From: Thalassospira sp. MCCC 1A03138
Lineage (GTDB): Bacteria; Pseudomonadota; Alphaproteobacteria; Rhodospirillales; Thalassospiraceae
DNA: 64,000 nucleotides
Direction of reading: 5' to 3'
NCBI RefSeq assembly: GCF_002115785.1
Contig: NZ_JFJY01000003.1
Span: forward strand, 248,001-312,000
Made by a program: the position numbers and the translations under genes. The notes beneath the pieces were generated by a model that ran no database searches, was not told the origin of the DNA, and worked only from the letters and a program-made list of their open reading frames with translations. This document shows positions 57,895 to 64,000 of the stretch, piece after piece. The first letter of the stretch is position 1; each line of letters starts with the position of its first letter.

Positions 57895-59091
57895 ATGAGC
57901 AATGCTGTTGAATTTGATAATATCGACGTCATTTTCGGGGACAAGCAGGCTGAATCACTTGCCCTCCTCGACGCCGGTAAAAACCGTGACGAAATAGCCA
58001 AGGAAACCGGCAATATCCTTGGTGTTGCCAATGTCAGCTTTGACGTCCCGCAGGGTGAAATCTGCGTTCTGATGGGGCTTTCGGGCTCGGGTAAATCCTC
58101 GTTGCTGCGCTGCGTAAACGGGCTTAACCGCGTTTCACGCGGATCGCTTCGGGTACATGATGGTGACTGGATGGTCGATGTCACCAGCTGTGACGCCAAT
58201 ACGCTGCGCGACCTCAGGCGCAAATGCGTTGCGATGGTGTTCCAGCAATTCGGTCTGTTCCCGTGGCGCACCGTCGAAGACAATGTCGGCTTCGGACTTG
58301 AGCTTGACGGCATGGGACCGAAGGAACGCCGTGAAATCGTGCGTGAAAAGCTGGCCCTTGTCGGGCTGGATCAGTGGGCGGGTAAATATGCCCACGAACT
58401 TTCAGGCGGTATGCAGCAACGTGTCGGCCTTGCCCGTGCCTTTGCCACCGATGCACCGATCCTTTTGATGGACGAACCGTTTTCGGCCCTTGATCCGCTG
58501 ATCCGTAACCGCCTGCAGGACGAGCTTCTTGATCTTCAGGAAAAGCTCAACAAGACCATCCTTTTTGTCAGTCATGATCTCGACGAGGCCATGAAACTTG
58601 GCAATTCAATTGCCATCATGGAAGGTGGCTATGTCGTGCAGCATGGCACGCCCGAAGACATCGCCCTGCGTCCGGCCAATGAATATGTCGCCGATTTTGT
58701 TGCCCATATGAACCCGGTCAATATCCTGCGTGGTCGCGCCATCATGCATCGTGTTGACAGGGACCAGCGCAACGATTCCGGCGAACTTCCTGTCGAGGAC
58801 GAAGATATCCGTATCACGCTTCAGGACGGCATCATCAAGGCCGCCCATAACGGCAAACGGGGCGAGCTGCGATTGATCAACTATACCGGTGAATTGCCGA
58901 CTGATCTTGATGCGACCGACAATTCGGTCATCTTCGTTGCCGATGACACCGTGCTTCTCAAGGATCTGATCGAAATGCGAAGCATCACCCAAAACCCGGT
59001 TCTGCTAACCCGCGAGGGACGCATTTCCGGCACACTGGGTCGCAAGGAATTCTTTGAAAGCCTGACGCAAACGGCGACCGTCGCAGACTGA
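57895..59091 (+). CDS. choV: Choline ABC transporter ATP-binding protein
   Basis: A 398-residue ProV-type ATPase. An N-terminal extension of about 45 residues precedes Walker A GLSGSGKSSLLRC. The Q loop is VFQQFGLFPWRTVEDNVGFGL, the signature ELSGGMQQRVGLARAFATDAP, and Walker B ILLMDEPFSALDPLIR. The C-terminal part from about 290 resembles the CBS-containing tail of ProV but is divergent. Starts 2 bases after choW and is followed by a strong terminator. Confidence 0.95.
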   Translation: MSNAVEFDNIDVIFGDKQAESLALLDAGKNRDEIAKETGNILGVANVSFDVPQGEICVLMGLSGSGKSSLLRCVNGLNRVSRGSLRVHDGDWMVDVTSCDANTLRDLRRKCVAMVFQQFGLFPWRTVEDNVGFGLELDGMGPKERREIVREKLALVGLDQWAGKYAHELSGGMQQRVGLARAFATDAPILLMDEPFSALDPLIRNRLQDELLDLQEKLNKTILFVSHDLDEAMKLGNSIAIMEGGYVVQHGTPEDIALRPANEYVADFVAHMNPVNILRGRAIMHRVDRDQRNDSGELPVEDEDIRITLQDGIIKAAHNGKRGELRLINYTGELPTDLDATDNSVIFVADDTVLLKDLIEMRSITQNPVLLTREGRISGTLGRKEFFESLTQTATVAD

Positions 59092-59096
59092 CCATC

Positions 59097-59130
59097 AAAA
59101 AAGGCGCTCCTTAAACCGGGCGCCTTTTTT
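59097..59130 (+). terminator. Terminator of choXWV
   Basis: AAAAAAGGCGC pairs with GCGCCTTTTTT across a 12-base loop; the run of six T is part of the stem and tail. It begins 6 bases after the choV stop. Confidence 0.85.
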
Positions 59131-59154
59131 AATAATACTATTGAACTTATCGTT

Positions 59155-59406
59155 TTATCCGCCGGTTACCGGCGGAAACAGCGCGATCTCACTCGCACTG
59201 CGTACATCGCGATCGCCTTGCGCATATTCCTGATCAACTGCCACCCGGATAATCGCCGGATCGGCCAGCGCATCGGCGTAATTCGCCCCCCTGCCCGGCA
59301 TCCATGCCAGAAGGTCGGCAACGGTTTTCACATTTTCCGGCAGTTCAATATCTTCCTCGGCCATGCCGATACGGTCTTTGACCCAGGAAAAATAAACCAG
59401 CTTCAT
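59155..59406 (-). CDS. moaD: Molybdopterin synthase sulfur carrier subunit
   Basis: An 83-residue ubiquitin-like protein that carries thiocarboxylate sulfur for molybdopterin. MKLVYFSWVKDRIGMAEEDIELPENVKT leads to the essential C-terminal Gly-Gly in ALFPPVTGG. Length is typical. No moaE, moaC or other molybdenum-cofactor gene is adjacent in the window; it stands alone between the choline transporter and a LysR gene. Confidence 0.9.
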   Translation of the reverse strand: MKLVYFSWVKDRIGMAEEDIELPENVKTVADLLAWMPGRGANYADALADPAIIRVAVDQEYAQGDRDVRSASEIALFPPVTGG

Positions 59407-59490
59407 CTTCTATCCCGTTCACTTCAGGTCTGTGCTTGGCCGCATGCTTGCGCAAACACCCGCAATCCGCAAGCCCCGATCACGTCCTGT

Positions 59491-60435
59491 TTACGGATAA
59501 ACAAAATAACCATCCGGCGCACTGCCCAGCCGCCCGGTCAGGTTATCAATGAAAAACCGCTCCGCCCGGCCAAGCGACATGCGCGGATTGGTCACCAGAT
59601 AGATATCAATTGCTGGCGGTGCGTCATAGGGTGGCAGGCGCCATAACTGCCCGCGTTCCATCGCATTTTGCACGACATGGATCGGTAACGGACCAATGCC
59701 AAGCCCGGCATTGATCAGGCGGCGCACTTCTTCAAGATGCGGGCTGGTGGCGATCACCTTTCCCTTCATGCCTTCGCGCGCGCGAAGAACAGCAACCGGG
59801 GCCAGCGCATCGGAAAGCTGATCGGTGGAGAACGATACAAATGCTTCGCTACGCAGATCGGCAAGCGTCAGGTTTTCCCGGCCAAACAAATGATGTGTCG
59901 GCCCGCAAAAGAACCCGAAATGTTCGCGATACAGTTTGCGATATTCCAGCCGGGGATGCTGTTCATTCACAAGACAGATGCCGAAACTTGCCTGTTGGGA
60001 TAAAACCTGGCTTGTGACATGGGCGGATGTCGCGACATTGATTTCATAGGTGACTTCGGGATGTTCGCGATTGAATTCAAACAGCGCATCGTCAAGCGGC
60101 GGAAACACCACGTGACTTGCCAGCCACAAGTGCAAATGCCCGCTAAGCTGATTGCCACTGTCCGACATCACATCCGAAAGTCGGCCAATCGCCCCGCAAA
60201 TCTCGCGACATTCATGATAAAGCGCCAATCCCTGTTCGGTGAACTCAAACCGGCCGCGTTCCCGGTCAATCAGGCGCGCGCCGATCTGATCTTCAAGCCG
60301 TTTAAGCGCATTGCTGACACTGGGCTGGCGCAAAAGCAGCCGGTTGGCCGCCCCGGTGATCGACCGTTCTTCGACAATCACCGTAAAGGTATGCAACAGG
60401 TTCCAGTCGAATTGCCGTTTTAAAAGGTCGCTCAT
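59491..60435 (-). CDS. LysR-family transcriptional regulator
   Basis: A 314-residue regulator. The N-terminal winged helix is FDWNLLHTFTVIVEERSITGAANRLLLRQPSVSNALKRLE and the C-terminal periplasmic-binding-like effector domain follows (GHLHLWLASHVVFPPLDDALFEF). It is divergent from the polyamine-type transporter, which it probably controls. A palindrome with LysR-box spacing sits just upstream of its start. The open frame begins four codons earlier, but GGTGGGGAA before this ATG favours it. Effector unknown. Confidence 0.92.
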   Translation of the reverse strand: MSDLLKRQFDWNLLHTFTVIVEERSITGAANRLLLRQPSVSNALKRLEDQIGARLIDRERGRFEFTEQGLALYHECREICGAIGRLSDVMSDSGNQLSGHLHLWLASHVVFPPLDDALFEFNREHPEVTYEINVATSAHVTSQVLSQQASFGICLVNEQHPRLEYRKLYREHFGFFCGPTHHLFGRENLTLADLRSEAFVSFSTDQLSDALAPVAVLRAREGMKGKVIATSPHLEEVRRLINAGLGIGPLPIHVVQNAMERGQLWRLPPYDAPPAIDIYLVTNPRMSLGRAERFFIDNLTGRLGSAPDGYFVYP

Positions 60436-60444
60436 TTCCCCACC

Positions 60445-60497
60445 CATAGCAATTGGCTATGCAATCCATTCTACTTATCTATTTGCGCTATGTGCAA
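60445..60497. promoter_or_regulatory. Candidate LysR boxes, divergent promoter
   Basis: CATAGC-AATTG-GCTATG (60445-60461) is a perfect palindrome containing the T-N11-A core. A second, weaker dyad TTGCGC-TAT-GTGCAA lies at 60483-60497. Their centres are about 37 bases apart between the LysR gene and the transporter. Confidence 0.55.
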
Positions 60498-60587
60498 GTC
60501 TGGGGTGAAATAGTCAGACATATTCATTCACGGCCAGATAACCGCGCATGGCAGGCAATTGCCAGAGCACAATAACGGGAGGCAAAA

Positions 60588-61460
60588 ATGGCCGCAGATG
60601 TAGCCGGGGCACGCAGAACGCCCTGGGTCCTGCTGTCGCCGTCACTGGCGACGATATCGCTGCTATTGATCGTCCCGATGATGTTCATCGTGGTTTATTC
60701 ATTCTGGCTGCGCACCGCAACCGGTGCCGATCAGGTCGGGTTTTATCTTGATAACTGGGTCGAAGCCCTTGGCGACCGGTTTTACCGCGACATTCTGTTT
60801 CAGACCTTTGCCATTGCCTTTTATACCACGGTGATCTGTGCGCTGGTTGGCTATATCCCGGCTTATTTCGTCGCCAACACGCCGATGAAATCGAAAACGT
60901 TCCTGCTGTTGATGCTGATGCTGCCCTTCTGGATCAGCTACATCATCCGCACCATGTCCTGGATCAACATCCTTGGCACTTCGGGCGCGCTCAACACATT
61001 GATGCTGTCGCTTGGCATCATCGATGAACCGATACAGATGCTTTATAACCAGACCACGGTTGTTCTAGGCCTTGTGCATTATCTGCTGCCCTTCATGATC
61101 CTGAATGTCTATGTCAGTCTGGATGGTATTGACAAAAACCTGACCGAAGCGGCCCAAAGCCTTGGCTGCACCGGCTGGCAGGCCTTCCGCGAAGTCACCC
61201 TGCCGCTGTCCTTCCCCGGTCTTGCTGCCGGATCCCTGTTATGTTTCGTGCTGGCCGCAGGCACCTATATCACCCCGATTGTTCTGGGTGGCCCGCGTGA
61301 CGCAATGTTTGCCAATCTCGTGTTCGAGGCCATCGTGACACAGCTTAACTGGCCGCTGGGGTCCGCTCTTTCGCTTGTCCTGCTGGCGCTTCTGGGTGCG
61401 CTGGTTGTCATTTACACCCGTTATCTTGGCGTCGATCAGATCGCCAAAAGCTTCAAATAG
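60588..61460 (+). CDS. Polyamine-type ABC transporter permease (PotB-like)
   Basis: A 290-residue permease with about six hydrophobic segments. It begins TPWVLLSPSLATISLLLIVPMMFIVVYSFW, with the ATPase loop LTEAAQSLGCTGWQAFREVTLPLSFPGLAAG typical of the PotB family. GGAGGC precedes the start. First gene of a permease-permease-binding protein-ATPase operon. Spermidine/putrescine is a reasonable substrate given the polyamine genes nearby, but related systems carry other amines. Confidence 0.9.
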   Translation: MAADVAGARRTPWVLLSPSLATISLLLIVPMMFIVVYSFWLRTATGADQVGFYLDNWVEALGDRFYRDILFQTFAIAFYTTVICALVGYIPAYFVANTPMKSKTFLLLMLMLPFWISYIIRTMSWINILGTSGALNTLMLSLGIIDEPIQMLYNQTTVVLGLVHYLLPFMILNVYVSLDGIDKNLTEAAQSLGCTGWQAFREVTLPLSFPGLAAGSLLCFVLAAGTYITPIVLGGPRDAMFANLVFEAIVTQLNWPLGSALSLVLLALLGALVVIYTRYLGVDQIAKSFK

Positions 61461-61470
61461 GGGGAATGTA

Positions 61471-62280
61471 ATGATGTCCGGCTGGTCCCTGATCCGTATC
61501 GCAACCATCCTTGTTTATCTGTTTCTGTTTGCCCCGGTCGCGGTTGTCATTCTGCTGGCCTTCAATGCCAACCAGTTCGGCAGTTTCCCGATTGAAGGTT
61601 TTTCGACACGCTGGTTCGAAGCATTATGGAACAACGATGCCATTATCCGTGCATTCAAAACGTCCCTGATACTCGGCGCGCTGACCAGTGCCATTTCAAC
61701 GACACTAGGCACGCTCGCAGCCCTTGCCATGGTCAGGTACGATTTTCCGGGGAAGCGCTCAATCTCGACGCTTCTGGTTGCCCCAATCCTGATACCCGAA
61801 GTCGTCCTGGCTGTGGCTCTTTTGCTGTTTCTGCAATTCCTCTCCATGCCCAAAAGCTTTGGCCTGCTTTTGATGGGACATGTCGTATTTACCCTGCCCT
61901 TCGTGGTTCTGGTGGTTCAGGCGCGCCTTGTATCAATCCGGCGCGACGTCGAAGAAGCCGCCATGAGCCTTGGCGCAACTCCGATCCAGACTTTTTTTGA
62001 AATCACCCTGCCGCTGATGATGCCGGCTGTCATGGCCGGGATGCTATTTTCCTTCACCATCTCGTTTGACGACATCACCGGCACCCTGTTCTGGAAACCG
62101 GGCGGGGTTGAAACCGTCCCGACCCAGATTTTTGCCATGCTGCGCAATTCCATCAGCCCGGAAATCAATGCACTGGGGGCAGTGATGGTGATTTTCACCA
62201 TTGCCTTGCCGCTGATTGCGACCGCAATCGCGCGTGTTGCATCGGCGCAAAAAATACGGGCACAGAAAACAACAGCATAA
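61471..62280 (+). CDS. Polyamine-type ABC transporter permease (PotC-like)
   Basis: A 269-residue permease. It starts with a hydrophobic segment (IRIATILVYLFLFAPVAVVILLAF), then the PotC-type NANQFGSFPIEGFSTRWFEALW, and the EAA-type loop EEAAMSLGATPIQTFFEITLPLMMPAVMAGMLFSF, ending SFDDITGTLFWKPGG and one more helix. The frame is open far upstream inside the previous permease gene; AGGGGG marks this ATG, 10 bases after the PotB-like stop. Confidence 0.9.
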   Translation: MMSGWSLIRIATILVYLFLFAPVAVVILLAFNANQFGSFPIEGFSTRWFEALWNNDAIIRAFKTSLILGALTSAISTTLGTLAALAMVRYDFPGKRSISTLLVAPILIPEVVLAVALLLFLQFLSMPKSFGLLLMGHVVFTLPFVVLVVQARLVSIRRDVEEAAMSLGATPIQTFFEITLPLMMPAVMAGMLFSFTISFDDITGTLFWKPGGVETVPTQIFAMLRNSISPEINALGAVMVIFTIALPLIATAIARVASAQKIRAQKTTA

Positions 62281-62387
62281 CGCACAACCAGATACCGCGG
62301 GAAACCGCCAAAACCAACAACAAGACCCAAAAAGAAGACCACAAGACCGACAAGAAAACGGATAAAAACCTTTATCAGGAGGCCTAA

Positions 62388-63542
62388 ATGGACGAGACGA
62401 AACGCTATGAACGCCTGCTTACCCGCCTCAAAGACGGTGATATCAACCGTCGCACTTTCCTGACCGTTCTGGGGGCTGCAGGTGTCACCGCCGGGATCAC
62501 CGGTGGCCCGATGGGCATGCTGGCCCGCAACGCCCTTGCCGCAACACCAGAACAGGTCCGTTTTGATGGCTGGGGCGGCGTGGTATCCGAAGCATTCGAA
62601 AAATACGCCTTTGCCCCCTATACCGAAAAAACCGGTATCAAGGTCGTATCAGGCACCTTTGGCGGTGCGGATGAATATATTGCCCGCGTCAAGGCGGGCC
62701 AACCGGGCGAGTTCAACCTTGCCCACCTGTCGGGCGTGTTTGACTATGCCCGCTATCATGGTCTGGAACTGACGTCCGAACTGAACGAAGCCAATATTCC
62801 GAACCTGAAAAACGTCATTCCCGGCCTGATCGAACCGCTGCGCAAAATCACCGGCGGCACCATTTCGGCAGTCCCGTATGATTACGGCACCACCGGCATA
62901 GCCTATAACCGCAAATATATCAGCGACGATGAAGCCAAGGCCAAAGGTGCCAAGCTGATGGTCGATGAAGCTTACAAAGGCAAGATCGGCGGCTGGGGTG
63001 AATGGAAAACCCGCGTCTGGTACGGTGCCCTCCAATCCGATCAGGAGCCGAACGCGATCAAGGATATCGATGCCGTCTGGGACATGATCCGTGCCCATCG
63101 CGATCTCGCCCTGAAATACTGGAGCTCAGGGGCCGAACTGATGAGCCTTCTGGCCGAAGAAGAAATCTATGTCACCGAAGGCTGGTCCGGTCGCATCAAG
63201 GCATTGCAGGATCAGGGCCACGATATCGGCTATCACGACCCGAAAGGCGGTCTTGGCTGGCAGGAATGCCTGTTCGTTCTGCGCGGAAGCCCGATGGCCG
63301 CCTGTGAAGAACTTCTGAACTTCATGCTTGAACCCGAAGTCGCGATTGCGGTTGCCGAAGGCCAAAGCTATCCGCCGGCCCTTGATCCGCAGAAAGTCGA
63401 ACTCGGCAAAGTCATCCCGACCCTGCCCGCGTTTGATCCATCCGGCACACTCAAGGAACTCAGCTTCTTTGATCCGGCCTACTGGAACGAAAACGAAGCC
63501 GACTGGTCGAAAACCTTCTCGCGGGTTCAGCGCGGCTACTAG
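62388..63542 (+). CDS. Polyamine-type ABC transporter substrate-binding protein (Tat signal)
   Basis: A 384-residue PotD-like binding protein. The N-terminus has a twin-arginine signal DINRRTFLTVLGAAGVTAGI with cleavage near ARNALA, then the mature domain VRFDGWGGVVSEAFEKYAFAPYTEKTG. The use of the Tat route suggests folding before export. It lies 107 bases after the second permease, and that gap is unusually rich in A and C and poor in structure. A hairpin follows the stop. Confidence 0.92.
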   Translation: MDETKRYERLLTRLKDGDINRRTFLTVLGAAGVTAGITGGPMGMLARNALAATPEQVRFDGWGGVVSEAFEKYAFAPYTEKTGIKVVSGTFGGADEYIARVKAGQPGEFNLAHLSGVFDYARYHGLELTSELNEANIPNLKNVIPGLIEPLRKITGGTISAVPYDYGTTGIAYNRKYISDDEAKAKGAKLMVDEAYKGKIGGWGEWKTRVWYGALQSDQEPNAIKDIDAVWDMIRAHRDLALKYWSSGAELMSLLAEEEIYVTEGWSGRIKALQDQGHDIGYHDPKGGLGWQECLFVLRGSPMAACEELLNFMLEPEVAIAVAEGQSYPPALDPQKVELGKVIPTLPAFDPSGTLKELSFFDPAYWNENEADWSKTFSRVQRGY

Positions 63543-63569
63543 GCCGGACTGATCGCATAAACCGGATCT

Positions 63570-63598
63570 CCGGTCGCTGGTTTCAAACTGGCGACCGG
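63570..63598 (+). other. Hairpin between binding protein and ATPase genes
   Basis: CCGGTCGC pairs with GCGACCGG and, inside, GTTT with AAAC. It lies 27 bases after the binding-protein stop and about 35 before the ATPase gene. No T-tract directly follows, so it is more likely stabilising or attenuating than a full terminator. Confidence 0.6.
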
Positions 63599-63633
63599 GG
63601 CACCACCGCCTTTTTCTGACAGGGTTATTTGTG

Positions 63634-64000
63634 ATGGCTGACATCGAAAATGCGGTCGAACTGCAAAATGTCGTCAAGCGTTATGGCGAATTTACCGCCG
63701 TCCAACGCATGGACCTGACCGTGCCGGACAACAGTTTCGTGACCTTTCTGGGTCCGTCGGGCTGCGGCAAGACCACGACACTTCGCATGATTGCCGGACT
63801 GACCGACATTACCGAGGGTGACCTGCTGATCCGTGGCAAACGGGTCAATGCCCTGCCGATCCACAAACGCAATCTGGGTCTGGTGTTTCAGAACTACGCC
63901 CTGTTCCCGCATAAGTCGATTTACGACAATATCGCCTTTGGCCTGAAATACCGCAAAGTGTCCAAATCCGACATCCGCGACAAGGTCAATCGTGCCCTTG
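63634..64000 (+). CDS. Polyamine-type ABC transporter ATP-binding protein (partial)
   Basis: The first 122 codons are present; the rest is beyond the window. The N-terminus MADIENAVELQNVVKRYGEF leads to Walker A GPSGCGKTTTLRM and a Q loop LVFQNYALFPHKSIYDNIAFGL, as in PotA. A GTG one codon upstream is also possible. It is the fourth gene of the operon. The signature motif and Walker B are not in the window. Confidence 0.9.
   Translation, partial: MADIENAVELQNVVKRYGEFTAVQRMDLTVPDNSFVTFLGPSGCGKTTTLRMIAGLTDITEGDLLIRGKRVNALPIHKRNLGLVFQNYALFPHKSIYDNIAFGLKYRKVSKSDIRDKVNRAL

Overview
The window is ordinary, gene-dense chromosomal DNA of a free-living alphaproteobacterium. Gene order (nuoA-B-C-D-E; tig-clpP-clpX-lon-hupB), a lone fliG, a PhrB-type photolyase, and several polyamine, betaine and sugar uptake systems fit a marine Rhodospirillales member such as Thalassospira. 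That placement is inference from gene content. There is no rRNA, phage, insertion sequence, integron or CRISPR array.

Layout. 1-2.8 kb: complex I genes nuoE (partial), nuoD, nuoC, nuoB and nuoA on the minus strand, then tRNA-Asp. 3.5-6 kb: fliG and an unknown lipoprotein, then tRNA-Val. 6.3-13.3 kb: protein quality-control block hupB, lon, clpX, clpP and tig, then tRNA-Leu. 13.5-18 kb: NAD(P)HX repair enzyme, DadA-like dehydrogenase and a soluble PAS histidine kinase. 17.6-21.1 kb: copper operon copA-cueR-cytochrome c behind a classic 19-bp-spacer MerR-type promoter. 21.2-22.2 kb: two bacterioferritin subunits with complementary active-site losses and a Fur-box-like site. 22.4-25.4 kb: FeS photolyase, a small DUF1127 protein and a TyrA-family dehydrogenase. 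25.9-32.6 kb: sugar (probably glucose) ABC transporter followed by a convergent two-component system resembling GtrS/GltR. 32.7-38.5 kb: choice-of-anchor I lipoprotein, renalase-like FAD oxidoreductase, DUF2256 protein, pgi and fructokinase. 38.6-49.9 kb: tyrosine phosphatase, agmatinase and putrescine catabolism genes (puuC, puuR, puuA, spuC, puuB and an extra FAD oxidase), with a truncated haemoglobin and a membrane-anchored cysteine hydrolase. 50-59 kb: fused L-serine dehydratase, betIBA, and divergent choXWV. 59-64 kb: moaD, a LysR regulator and a divergent PotABCD-type transporter cut by the window end.

Functionally, the right half is a nitrogen and carbon scavenging region. Agmatine or putrescine is converted toward GABA or succinate by both glutamylated and transaminase routes. 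Choline is imported and oxidised to glycine betaine, and serine deamination could drain the C1/glycine end of betaine breakdown. The left half is housekeeping. Candidate operators (CueR, Fur, BetI, a LysR box, and unassigned repeats before the sugar transporter and between puuA and spuC) and many intrinsic terminators can be read directly. No clearly new multi-gene system was seen. The most unusual points are the copper operon carrying a c-type cytochrome, the complementary bacterioferritin pair, and a hairpin immediately after each of the three solute-binding-protein cistrons.
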